From positions 1-31,171 of IMG/VR virus record IMGVR_UViG_3300046524_000590: a stretch of 31,171 nt of DNA; one strand, written 5' to 3'. Position numbers and translations under genes: made by a program. The notes under the pieces are model-generated. The model was not told where the DNA came from. It saw only the letters and a program-made list of their open reading frames with translations, and made no database searches. Source of the DNA: a virus. This document shows, piece by piece, positions 21,482 through 30,228 of this stretch. Numbering within the stretch: the first letter of the stretch is position 1; each line of letters starts with the position of its first letter.

Positions 21482-24474
21482 TGGGCGGCAAGTCAACCTC
21501 GACCACGTCGCCGAAGCTCAACGGGCTGCAGGTCCAATCGTCTACCCTAGGCCTGCCCATCTCCCTAGGTTGGGGCCGCGGCCGGATGAAGTGCAATCTG
21601 ATGTGGTACGGCGCCTTCACGGCGATTGCGCACACCACCAAAACCGGCGGCAAGGGTCTAGGCGGCGGGTCGAAGAACACGACCTACACCTACACCGCGT
21701 CGATCATGATGGGCATTTGCGAGGGCGGCGCCGGCGGTATTCGGGGCATTCGCACGATCTACAAGGACACCGCCGTGCTGACGTCGCTGTCGGTTGCCGG
21801 GTTGAGCCTGGCGACGGGCAGCCCGACGCAACCGGTGTGGAGTTACCTGACTTCCAAAGTGCCGGCGCAGGCGATCCCCTATAGCGGCATCGCTTACGTC
21901 TATGCCCAGGATTACGACCTGGCCGACAGTGCGACGCTGTCGAACCACAGTTTCGAAATCGACTTCGGCGTGCAGCTGAGCGGTGTCGCGAACGGCGACG
22001 CCGACCCGAAGGATATCATCACCGATTTCCTGACCAATCCCGCTTACGGCGTGCCGATGTGGGGATCGGGACTGATCGGGGATTTATCGGACTATTCGCT
22101 CTATTGCCGTGCCAACAACCTCCTCTTGTCGCCCGTGCTCGAATCGCAGTCGGGCGCGGCGTCGATCCTGGAGGAATGGCTGACCGCGACGAACTCGGCC
22201 GCCTTCTGGTCCGAGGGCATGCTCAAGATCCGGCCCTATGGCGATGCACCGGCATCCGGCAACAGCGCCACCTGGAATCCGAACCTCACACCCGCTTATG
22301 ACCTGACCGAGGACGACCTGATCGTCGACGACAGCGGCAATGCCGTGTCGATCGAGATCGTCGACCAGTCCGACGCCTATAACATCGTTCAGTTCGAGTT
22401 CCTCGACCGCAGCCAGCAATATAATGTCGGCATCGCGACCGCCCAGGACCTGGACAACATCGTCACGTTCGGGCGGCGCAAGCAGGATCCGACGACGGTC
22501 CATTGCATCTGCGACGCCGGCATCGCGCGCAAGGCGGTGCAGCTCTATGCTCAGCGCGTTCTCTACACGCGCGAGAAATATGCGTTCAAGCTGCCATGGA
22601 ACTTCGCGCTGCTCGAGCCAACCGATCTCGTCACGCTGACGACGGCGACCGATTCACTGCAGCTCGATCGCGTGCTGGTGCGGATCATCGAGATTGGCGA
22701 GGACGCCGACGGGTTGCTGGCGATCACGGCGGAAGGCGTCCCCATCGGCATTGCCTCGGCGGCGCTTTATGCCTCCCACTCCGGCTCGGACGGATACAAG
22801 GCGAACACCGATATCGCGCCCGGATCGGTATCGGCACCTTGGCTGTTCATTGCGCCGCCGAACCTCGCCGGGCTGGATGCCGAAATGTGGGTGGCCGCCG
22901 CGTCGACATCGCCGACCTGGGGCGGCTGTCAGGTCTGGATCAGCACCGACGGCGCCAATTATTCGATGATCGGGACGATCAATGGGCCGGCGCGCTATGG
23001 CACGCTCACCTCTGCGCTGGCGACGGGTGCCGATCCGGATACGACGAACACGCTGGCGGTCGATCTGTCGAACAGCCTGGGACAGCTCGACAGCGTCAGC
23101 ACGTCGGATCGCGACGCTGGGGTTACGTTGTGCATGGTCGGCGACGAGGTGGCGTCTTATCGGACGGCAACCCTGACGGCAGCCAACCGCTATAACCTGA
23201 CCCAGCTCCGTCGCGGCCAGCGCGGTACGATTTCTGGCGCGCATGCCAGTGGGACCAACTTCGCGCGGATCGACGATGCGATCTTCAGGTTCGGCTATGA
23301 CGCCAGCAATGTCGGCGACACGATCTACGTCAAGCTTCCCTCGTTCAACATCTACGGCCGTGGGCTCGAGGATCTTGCCACGGCCACCGCTTATTCCATC
23401 GCGATCAGCTCGGCGCCAGCGCGCGCCGGCTATCGCGACATCAAGTTCATGCGTTCCTATGCGCAACCGCCGACCCCCAGCGGGGATAATCCGTCGGGTT
23501 GGTATGACGGCATACCGGCCGGCACAGCGACGATCTGGTCCAGCACGGCGCTCAAGACGGCGAACGGAACTTTGTTGGGCATCTGGACCGCGCCGCAATC
23601 GCTGTCCGGCCTGACTCCCCGCGGCGATTATAGCAGCGGAGCGACCTATTTCCTGAATAACAGCGTCGCCTATGGCGGCGGCAGCTACGTCGCGACCCAG
23701 GACAATTTCAGCGGCCATGCGCCGACCGGCACCGGCCAGGCCAATGCATATTGGGACGTGCTGGCCGCACCGGGGAGCGCCGGCGCGCCGGCCGTGCCGC
23801 CAGGGACATTCACCGCAACGATCAGCGTTCCATCGGGATCGGCGGTCAATCTGCGGTCTTTGGCCGACGCCGCCGGCTATACCGGCAATTCGGACGCGAC
23901 GGTGACCTTCAACGTCCCCAATGGCGTCAATGTCACCGGGCTTGCGAGCGGCGGCATCGGCATCGACACCGGCAGCTGGCCGACCACATCCCATGCGATC
24001 GCGCTGACATTGGTCGTCCAGAACGGCGGTTCGGTTAGCGGCGGCGGCGGTGACGGCGGGAGCAGCGGCAGTGCCGGCATGGCTGGCGGCGATGCCATCT
24101 ATGTCCGAGTACCGATGTCGGGCGGGATTACGATCAACGCCGGCGGCGCGGTGCGCGGCGGCGGCGGTGGCGGCGGATCGAACGCGATGGCTTCCCCCTA
24201 CAAGATCGGCACCGGCGGCGGCGGTGGCGGTGCGCCGAACGGCCAAGGCGGCGCCGGTAGCGAGGGTTACCTGACGACCGGCAATGACGGCCAGGACTGG
24301 TCGGCGGGCGGTGCCGGCGGCTCGCCGGGCGGCGGCGCCGGCGGCAGCTATGCGACCGCGGGCAGCACGTCGGGCGGAGGAACGCCCGGCGGCGGTGCCG
24401 GCTTCGCCGTCCGCAAGAACGGCAACGCCGTCACCGTCACCAATAACGGCACGATGACCGGATCCGCCGCGTAA
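21478..24474 (+). CDS. Large tail tip / central fibre protein with glycine-rich adhesin end
   Basis: The protein has 998 residues. The N-terminal 500 match the gp15/'megatron' tail tip family (LPISLGWGRGRMKCNLMWYG, YSGIAYVYAQDYDLADSATL, then ILEEWLTATNSAAFWSEGML), which seals the hub and carries host contacts. The region 715-763 (SSGATYFLNNSVAYGGGSYV, then an aromatic YWDV) resembles a small carbohydrate-binding module. The last 150 residues are extreme glycine runs broken by polar turns (GGAVRGGGGGGGSNAM, AVTVTNNGTMTGSAA), like polyglycine-sandwich adhesin tips. The start is ATG 21478, overlapping the NlpC stop; a second ATG follows directly. The final part probably determines which host surface is bound. 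Confidence 0.88.
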   Translation: MMGGKSTSTTSPKLNGLQVQSSTLGLPISLGWGRGRMKCNLMWYGAFTAIAHTTKTGGKGLGGGSKNTTYTYTASIMMGICEGGAGGIRGIRTIYKDTAVLTSLSVAGLSLATGSPTQPVWSYLTSKVPAQAIPYSGIAYVYAQDYDLADSATLSNHSFEIDFGVQLSGVANGDADPKDIITDFLTNPAYGVPMWGSGLIGDLSDYSLYCRANNLLLSPVLESQSGAASILEEWLTATNSAAFWSEGMLKIRPYGDAPASGNSATWNPNLTPAYDLTEDDLIVDDSGNAVSIEIVDQSDAYNIVQFEFLDRSQQYNVGIATAQDLDNIVTFGRRKQDPTTVHCICDAGIARKAVQLYAQRVLYTREKYAFKLPWNFALLEPTDLVTLTTATDSLQLDRVLVRIIEIGEDADGLLAITAEGVPIGIASAALYASHSGSDGYKANTDIAPGSVSAPWLFIAPPNLAGLDAEMWVAAASTSPTWGGCQVWISTDGANYSMIGTINGPARYGTLTSALATGADPDTTNTLAVDLSNSLGQLDSVSTSDRDAGVTLCMVGDEVASYRTATLTAANRYNLTQLRRGQRGTISGAHASGTNFARIDDAIFRFGYDASNVGDTIYVKLPSFNIYGRGLEDLATATAYSIAISSAPARAGYRDIKFMRSYAQPPTPSGDNPSGWYDGIPAGTATIWSSTALKTANGTLLGIWTAPQSLSGLTPRGDYSSGATYFLNNSVAYGGGSYVATQDNFSGHAPTGTGQANAYWDVLAAPGSAGAPAVPPGTFTATISVPSGSAVNLRSLADAAGYTGNSDATVTFNVPNGVNVTGLASGGIGIDTGSWPTTSHAIALTLVVQNGGSVSGGGGDGGSSGSAGMAGGDAIYVRVPMSGGITINAGGAVRGGGGGGGSNAMASPYKIGTGGGGGGAPNGQGGAGSEGYLTTGNDGQDWSAGGAGGSPGGGAGGSYATAGSTSGGGTPGGGAGFAVRKNGNAVTVTNNGTMTGSAA

Positions 24475-24508
24475 CCACACCACGCCTTCCCAAAGGACTG
24501 GCCTCAAT

Positions 24509-26635
24509 ATGCAATATTACGAGTTCATCGCCTCCCGTGGCGACACGGGGGCCGTGTTGCCGTTCGCCAAGGTCACCGTGTTTCTGGCGGGTACGACGAC
24601 GCTGGCAACGATCTTCGACAGTGCCAATGCCGGCCTGGCGAATCCAACGACGGCCGCGACGTCCGGGCTGGTGGGGTTTGCCGCCGCCAACGGTGCCTAT
24701 GACGTTCAGATCGCGTCGGCGGACGGATCGTATCTCGCGCCGATGGTCCATGACCTTCAGCTGTACGACCTGACGCAGTTGGATGCGCAGGTGGCGTCGG
24801 TCGCGGCGGCCACGACCGCTCCGGGGTTTCTTGCAGTCGTTGCCGACTTGGCGCTCGGCGCTGCGAGCAAGATCGGGACGGTGGCCGCGGATCTGTTAAG
24901 CGGAGCCAGCAATATAGCGGTGGTTGCGGCTGATCTGGCTTTGGGCGGTGCTTCGCTGATCAGGCAGGCGATTTCGAGTGCGGCGGCAGCGGCGTCTTCT
25001 GCCGCGGCGGCGGCAGCGAGTGCTGCCTCTATCTCGTGGTTTTTTCGCGGGCCTGCCGGTTTCGCTCTGACTGATACAGCGGGCTATCGCTGGCTCAACG
25101 TCACGCTTACAGATATCAAGCACGCCACCATCGACCTGATCAAATCGCGACTGGCGGCGCTAGAAGCCTATGCTGCCAAGCTGCCGTTGATCAGCGCGCC
25201 CGGCGCCGCAACCTTTTCGCTAGTCGACAGCAACGGCTACAACTGGTTGAAGGCAACGCCGACCACCTTGCAGCACAAGGTCATCGAGGCGATGTCGAAC
25301 CGAATCGTGGCAGCCCTTCGTGGACCAGCCGATCCGTCGATTGCCAATATGCGCATCATTGCGGAACGCATCGGCCTGCACATGTCCGGCGAATCGCTAT
25401 CGCTAGGGCATGGCTCGCCGGTCATAACCGTGGGCACAAGCACAACCTCGGATATGTTCGGCAATGCCGGGCTTACAAAAGCTAGTATCGTCCCGGATGA
25501 CATCAGCGACATATCGAGCGCGTCAGATCCCGACCTAATTTCGAACCGCGCCGCGCTCACACCGGCCATTGAAATCAGCTACAGCGCCGACGCCGATGAT
25601 TGGACCAGCCACGGTGAAACGCCGCTCACCGGCTGCGCGCAGATGATCGTGCAGCTCCTGAGGGACGAAGACGGCATCGACTTCCTCGTGGCTGGGATGC
25701 GCTTCTTGCTTTCCGATGACGGTCGCAACGGCGGCAGTATAACAACCGAAGATGAAACGCTCACCGGCCTAACAGCGCAGCGTGTCTATGCCAGCTTTGG
25801 GCAGGCCCAGGCACTCTATGGGGCGCTCGGCAAGTCTTATGCGCCGGCGGCGCAGATGATCGTCACTGGGACGAACGATAATGCCTCCGACAGCACAAAT
25901 TACCCGAGCGGGGCGGATACGAAATGGTTCTACACTCGGGCTCAGACCGTGCAGATGCAGCGCCAAGCTAAGGCGGTCACCCTCAAGCTCATTAGTCCGA
26001 ACGCACGACTTCCGCTGCTGATCGGCCAAACGGCGACGCATACCAATCCAGCCTTCAACGCGCCGATTCCGCACGTTGCGCTCGATCAGCTCCAACTCGC
26101 AATCGATCACCCAGAGTTCATCCTGGCTTGCATCCAGTACGGGGTGCAGAACGGCGTCAACGACGTCCACATGACCGGCGCTGGCAGCAAGCAAATGGGT
26201 GCCTATTTCGGCTGGCACCTTAAGCGCCTGATGTTCGATGGCCTGCGTATCGGACCGATGGTGCCGACCTTCACGGCGCAGAACTCGCAGATCGTCGCGA
26301 CCTTCCCCGTCCGTGCGGGCCACACGATTTCTGGCGGCCTGACAGTTGCCGACACCACCGTTCTCTCGAACTGGGGCGTTGCGGCTGTCGACGCGAGCGG
26401 CGTCGCGAAGACACTCAGTAACCCTCGCATGGTCGCGCGCGATCGCATCGTATGGGACGCGCCAGCTGCTCCCGCAAACACCTGGAAGTTCCGCTGCGGT
26501 TACACCGGCAACACCACCAAGGGGTGGACCAACATCGCCGAAACCCGCGCCGATTCCACGCTGATCTTCGATCCCTATGGCCTGCGCCTGCCGATGTATC
26601 GCTGGCTGCCTATCTGTGAGGTGCCCCTGACATGA
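24509..26635 (+). CDS. Tail fibre/tailspike with SGNH-hydrolase-like domain
   Basis: The protein has 708 residues. The N-terminus (residues 1-95, YYEFIASRGDTGAVLPFAKV) is the attachment domain. An Ala-rich helical neck (about 155-175) and a repeated motif, SWFFRGPAGFALTDTAGYRW then FSLVDSNGYNWLKATPTT, follow. From residue 290 SGNH blocks appear: block I G294-E-S296-L-S, block III G454-T-N456-D457, and a late D552-V-H554 (NDVHMTGAGSKQMG). Such domains remove acetyl or other ester groups from surface glycans. The last block is DxH rather than the usual DxxH, with Asn where Asp is expected, so activity is likely but not assured. AAAGGA precedes the ATG. It sits next to an acyltransferase gene, a telling pairing. 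Confidence 0.8.
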   Translation: MQYYEFIASRGDTGAVLPFAKVTVFLAGTTTLATIFDSANAGLANPTTAATSGLVGFAAANGAYDVQIASADGSYLAPMVHDLQLYDLTQLDAQVASVAAATTAPGFLAVVADLALGAASKIGTVAADLLSGASNIAVVAADLALGGASLIRQAISSAAAAASSAAAAAASAASISWFFRGPAGFALTDTAGYRWLNVTLTDIKHATIDLIKSRLAALEAYAAKLPLISAPGAATFSLVDSNGYNWLKATPTTLQHKVIEAMSNRIVAALRGPADPSIANMRIIAERIGLHMSGESLSLGHGSPVITVGTSTTSDMFGNAGLTKASIVPDDISDISSASDPDLISNRAALTPAIEISYSADADDWTSHGETPLTGCAQMIVQLLRDEDGIDFLVAGMRFLLSDDGRNGGSITTEDETLTGLTAQRVYASFGQAQALYGALGKSYAPAAQMIVTGTNDNASDSTNYPSGADTKWFYTRAQTVQMQRQAKAVTLKLISPNARLPLLIGQTATHTNPAFNAPIPHVALDQLQLAIDHPEFILACIQYGVQNGVNDVHMTGAGSKQMGAYFGWHLKRLMFDGLRIGPMVPTFTAQNSQIVATFPVRAGHTISGGLTVADTTVLSNWGVAAVDASGVAKTLSNPRMVARDRIVWDAPAAPANTWKFRCGYTGNTTKGWTNIAETRADSTLIFDPYGLRLPMYRWLPICEVPLT

Positions 26636-27579
26636 GAGTTGCTATTCCCTTCGCCGGCGTCGATGCGTCTGCGCTTGGCTATGGCCGCACGCGGTCCTGT
26701 CCGAACTTCGGCGCCGGCTATGCTGCCTACATGTTCGGCACCTCGCTCAACGACTCGCCAACGGTCAACCTATTCACTGGCGCCAACGATGGACGGCTGA
26801 TCGGTACGCCAGCGGCTGTCGGCTTGGTCGGCGGTCCGATGGCTACCACCTTCAGCGGGGCGATCACGGGCGGCAACCTGCTGACGGTCACCGGCTCCGT
26901 GACCGGCGACCCCCTCGCGGTCGGCCAAACGATTGAGTTGACCACTGGCGTGGGCGGAAGTCTGGGCGTCATCTCGTCGCTTGCGACCGGAACCGGCGGC
27001 GCTGGCACGTATAATCTCACTGGCGGCGTCAACACCTCGTCACAATCGATGCGCGCCTTCACCCGCTTTTTCGAGTTGCCGGGATTCGCGCGCGACATCT
27101 TCAACCTTGGCAGCGCACTTACCTTGCTCGCCGTCTACAAATCCGCGATCAATCAAGGCATCCTGTCGGACGACATCAATGGCGGCTCATTGGGCATGCT
27201 GGTGCCCGGCTTGTTTGAGGTCCAAACCTTCGGTCGCGACAGCGTTGGCACGGTGGTCAACGTCTCCACCAGTTCAGGTTTCGCCAATGGCGCCACGACC
27301 TGGAGCATGGGCGTATCGGAGTATAACACAACCACCGCCCAAGGTTTCTTCCAACGGTCTGGATCGGCCCGTAGTGCTTCGGTATTCGCGACCACACGAA
27401 CCGCCAACCCGATGGGCAGCACCACGCGCAAGCTACGGACGCACCTCTATACCACTACAACACCCGGCGCGACGATTGCAGGGATCGCGATCTATACCAA
27501 GATGCTGTCGAGCGCGGAGTTGGACGACGCATTTAGTTACTGGCGCGACATTCTGTCCGATGCTGGCGAGGTGTTGTAG
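26632..27579 (+). CDS. Fibre-associated protein, LamG-like fold
   Basis: The 315-residue protein starts at an ATG overlapping the tailspike stop, so the two are co-translated and perhaps form one receptor-binding complex. The ends fit a concanavalin/LamG-like beta sandwich, closing with AGIAIYTKMLSSAELDDAFS, a pattern frequent in phage fibres. Residues about 80-140 (TFSGAITGGNLLTVTGSVTG, then GTGGAGTYNLTG) match a short module that recurs as an insert in many phage virion proteins. It overlaps the converging methyltransferase gene by 43 bases, suggesting that cargo was inserted right against its end. Confidence 0.78.
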   Translation: MRVAIPFAGVDASALGYGRTRSCPNFGAGYAAYMFGTSLNDSPTVNLFTGANDGRLIGTPAAVGLVGGPMATTFSGAITGGNLLTVTGSVTGDPLAVGQTIELTTGVGGSLGVISSLATGTGGAGTYNLTGGVNTSSQSMRAFTRFFELPGFARDIFNLGSALTLLAVYKSAINQGILSDDINGGSLGMLVPGLFEVQTFGRDSVGTVVNVSTSSGFANGATTWSMGVSEYNTTTAQGFFQRSGSARSASVFATTRTANPMGSTTRKLRTHLYTTTTPGATIAGIAIYTKMLSSAELDDAFSYWRDILSDAGEVL

Positions 27580-28394
27580 CCCTCGGGGATGACAAGGTAA
27601 TCCCCGACCGGCAAGCGCTCGGATTTGTGTTCGACAAGGACCGTCCGATTGAAGAGCGCGCCCTTTTTGCTCGTATACAGCATCAATCGAAATGGGACCG
27701 GAATCAGTTCCGCAAGCGCGGAGGTGGTCGGCGTGTGAAGAGTGGTCTCGCTGATCTCGACCCAAATTAGAGGACGGTTAGCGATGATCGTCTCACGAAG
27801 TCCGCGGAGCACGTTCGGCTCGAACCCCTGGACGTCGATCTTGATTGCGTCGATGGCTACGCCGCGCAATTCTTCATCGCCGACAGCAATGTGCGCGCTG
27901 AGGCCATGAGCGTTGTCCAATTCTCCATCGAGAAAGGTAGACAGGCCGTGGTTGTCATTGACGAAGATTGGTAAGTCGGCAACCGCGTCCCCCAATCCGA
28001 CCTTGCGCAATTCAACCTTCGCCCAAGGGTTGATCGCGATATTCTGCTCGACCCGCGGCCAGACCTGTGGATTTGGCTCGAACGAGATCACGCTATTGAA
28101 GTGGCGGGCGAACGCTAGCGCGTGGTTCCCGATGTTTGCGCCGACGTCAGCGATCGTCCCGCGCCGGCTCGCCCGGGCGAGAAAGGGTGCGATTTTGTGC
28201 CAGTCGTATGAACCGTAGAGATAGGCCTCGCGGTCGATCAACGACTTCAGATTGCCTGCGAAGCGGACCTCACCCCGCCGACATTCGAACTCGGCGTCAT
28301 GCTTCGCAAGTCTAGTGGCGATCGCTGGCCAGCCACGAACGTGGCGCATGAAACTGAGGGATTTGGCGAGCTTGGCAGAAAGCGGCACTGTCAT
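27537..28394 (-). CDS. FkbM-family methyltransferase
   Basis: The protein has 285 residues with the SAM-binding motif DVGANIGNHALAFARHF (about 100-116), the acidic ribose ligand in FEPNPQVWPRVEQN, and the FkbM signature IDAIKIDVQGFEPNVLRGL. This family methylates hydroxyl groups, often on sugars of surface polysaccharides. No clear ribosome site precedes the ATG at 28394; the gene lies 50 bases after the acyltransferase in the same direction, so one mRNA is likely. It is antisense to the late operon. Together with the acyltransferase it suggests surface modification of the lysogen. The exact substrate cannot be read from sequence. Confidence 0.88.
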   Translation of the reverse strand: MTVPLSAKLAKSLSFMRHVRGWPAIATRLAKHDAEFECRRGEVRFAGNLKSLIDREAYLYGSYDWHKIAPFLARASRRGTIADVGANIGNHALAFARHFNSVISFEPNPQVWPRVEQNIAINPWAKVELRKVGLGDAVADLPIFVNDNHGLSTFLDGELDNAHGLSAHIAVGDEELRGVAIDAIKIDVQGFEPNVLRGLRETIIANRPLIWVEISETTLHTPTTSALAELIPVPFRLMLYTSKKGALFNRTVLVEHKSERLPVGDYLVIPEGYNTSPASDRMSRQ

Positions 28395-28444
28395 GGCGCG
28401 GTGGTCTATCAGCGCTGCCGCTATTCGGCCAACGAGAATTGCGA

Positions 28445-29572
28445 TCAGAGTGGGCGATCAGCGACTTCCTCGATAACAGATGGCTTCATACGTACACGTG
28501 ATCGGATCCATTCGCGCGCTGGCTCTTCGATGTAGAGGAAGACCACGACGGAACCTCCGACGACTACCAAATACTGTAACGGCACGAGCCATTTACTCTC
28601 GCCCAACAGCCAAGTCATGTAAAAGTGCGCCGGCTGGTGGAGCAGATATAGCGAATAGCTCGCCGCGCCAAGCAGCACGAGCCAACGTTGTTGGAGAACT
28701 CTAGCAACGATCGAGCCATAATCGCCCGCAATGGCCAAGATAAGCAGCGCCGCCAACACCGTCACGGCAGACGCTACCCATGGCTCGTGCGATATGCATA
28801 GCATCAACAAAAGCACGGCGATCGGCACCCACGACGGCACGGGAAAACGCTTCCCATCACGCCTGAAATGCAACTCGCCGACCAGCACCCCGATCACGAA
28901 TTCAGGCAACCGGATGATCGGCGTCGGTACCCATCGGAGCCATTCGAAATATGCCGGATGCAGCGAGAAGAACGCCGAACTGCCGGTTGTGAAGTCCAGA
29001 ACCGCTAGGGCCAGAAGGGCTATATAGATCGACCGCGTTGACAGCTTAGTCGCGACGGTCGTGAGCCAGGGAAACCAAAAGTAGAAAAACGCCTCTACCG
29101 AGATCGTCCACGACGGCCCGTTCCAGATGGCGAGAAGCGGCCATGGCGCTGTGATCCACCAATGCAAAAGCAAGAATTGCGGCACATCGCGCCAGTCGTA
29201 GTTCACGCCTGCAAACGGGAACATCACGATCACAGTGATTAGGTATACCGGGTAAATGCGAGCAAACCGAGCAACGGCGAATCGTTTGATATTTTCCCGG
29301 TCGACTAGCTTGCAGCGGTAGGTGTGGTGCAGAATGAAGCCGGACAGTACGAAGAAAAACGTGACGCCGGTGTAGCCGTTCAACAGCACTGACTTAATAA
29401 TGCCGGGAATATGCGGCTGTGCGGTGATGAACCCGGAGCCCGAATGATACATCACAACGAAAATTGCTGCGAAGAACCGGATACTGGTTAGTGGCTTGAT
29501 GAGATTGGCGCTAGCGGCGTCCGCTTTCGTTTGACCAGTACACCGTGCCGCTCGATTCGCGCTTTCTGACAT
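28445..29572 (-). CDS. Acyltransferase 3 family membrane protein (OafA-like O-acetylase)
   Basis: This integral membrane protein has about 375 residues and around ten helices. Family marks are LTSIRFFAAIFVVMYHSGSG with the catalytic-type His, TGVTFFFVLSGFILHHTY, the basic RFAVARFARIYPVYLIT, NGPSWTISVEAFFYFWFPWL, and the late ASYSLYLLHQPAHFY. OafA-type enzymes add acetyl groups to O-antigen or capsule, and phage copies cause serotype conversion. I chose the ATG at 29572 (MSESANRAARC); the frame runs upstream to 29614. The stretch is noticeably richer in A and T than the late genes, which fits recent acquisition. The lysis cassette starts on the other strand about 110 bases away. Confidence 0.88.
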   Translation of the reverse strand: MSESANRAARCTGQTKADAASANLIKPLTSIRFFAAIFVVMYHSGSGFITAQPHIPGIIKSVLLNGYTGVTFFFVLSGFILHHTYRCKLVDRENIKRFAVARFARIYPVYLITVIVMFPFAGVNYDWRDVPQFLLLHWWITAPWPLLAIWNGPSWTISVEAFFYFWFPWLTTVATKLSTRSIYIALLALAVLDFTTGSSAFFSLHPAYFEWLRWVPTPIIRLPEFVIGVLVGELHFRRDGKRFPVPSWVPIAVLLLMLCISHEPWVASAVTVLAALLILAIAGDYGSIVARVLQQRWLVLLGAASYSLYLLHQPAHFYMTWLLGESKWLVPLQYLVVVGGSVVVFLYIEEPAREWIRSRVRMKPSVIEEVADRPL

Positions 29573-29684
29573 GTCGACGCGGTATCCGCTTCGACAGCCG
29601 GGGGAAAGCACCACCCGACAATGCCGAGCTCACTTAGATTGACCTCAAACACCTCCACGCCCCTTCCCAATGAGAGTACCCCCA

Positions 29685-29951
29685 ATGACCAGGCCCGCCA
29701 AAGCCCCGCCAACCTGGCTGGCGTGGCTTCCCGTCATCACGACGATCTTCCTGATCGCGGGCTTCCTATGGGCGGGCGGCGGCAAGATGAACGAACTGGC
29801 TGAGCACGAACGCCGCCTCACCGCGCTGGAAACCCGTCGCGAATCCGACGCCGACAAGCTCGACAAGATCAATGAGCGCACCGCGCGGATCGAGGCAAAG
29901 CTCGAGGTGCTCGTCCCCTCATCCGGCCAAACCAGGACAGGACAACCGTGA
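29685..29951 (+). CDS. Small membrane protein with coiled coil (lysis accessory candidate)
   Basis: The protein has 88 residues, with one N-terminal membrane helix (WLAWLPVITTIFLIAGFLWA) followed by a long heptad-like coiled coil (LAEHERRLTALETRRESDAD, KINERTARIEAKLEVLV). This resembles XhlA-type or inner-membrane-spanin-type lysis helpers, though neither is certain. The start is ATG 29685; an ATG at 29670 in the same frame would add five residues. It opens the lysis block and overlaps the next gene at its stop. Confidence 0.65.
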   Translation: MTRPAKAPPTWLAWLPVITTIFLIAGFLWAGGGKMNELAEHERRLTALETRRESDADKLDKINERTARIEAKLEVLVPSSGQTRTGQP

Positions 29952-30154
29952 TGTTCGATCCGGGCTCGATGCTCATCCTCTTCGCTCTGGCGCTGATGAT
30001 GGTGCCGCCGATCCATATGACTATCACGCGGCCACGGATCAGCATCACTCAGGTCGCGCCGATGTTGCGTGAATCATTCCCGCCGCCGGCACTCGAGCCC
30101 GACCTCAACGAGCCGGAGCGGCTCGCCGACGAACACTCGCCAACGACCCGCTGA
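29951..30154 (+). CDS. Small one-helix membrane protein of the lysis block, possibly frameshifted
   Basis: The protein has 67 residues: a membrane helix (SMLILFALALMMVPPIHM) then a Pro/Glu-rich polar tail. A GTG at 29948 is an alternative start. In the -1 frame the sequence continues past the stop as ANDPLIRATAAIAETYDQA to a TGA at 30196-30198. That reads like a natural C-terminus, so the gene may have suffered a one-base change, or a frameshift product may exist. Function is unknown; spanin or holin partner is a guess from position. Confidence 0.55.
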   Translation: MFDPGSMLILFALALMMVPPIHMTITRPRISITQVAPMLRESFPPPALEPDLNEPERLADEHSPTTR

Positions 30155-30228
30155 TCCGCGCGACCGCCGCGATCGCGGAGACCTACGACCAAGCCTGACC
30201 CGCGGCGCTGCCGCAAGTGGAGGAAACC

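Noticed and set aside
19516-24474. Interpretation of the whole window as a gene transfer agent
   Set aside because: Only the baseplate block matches GTA order. The repressor with operators, receptor-binding fibres, cargo and a complete lysis cassette fit a temperate phage better.
22654-24507. Long minus-strand open frame (617 codons) opposite the tail tip gene
   Set aside because: Arg/Ala/Gly low complexity mirrors the plus-strand glycine codons; no ribosome site or recognisable motif.
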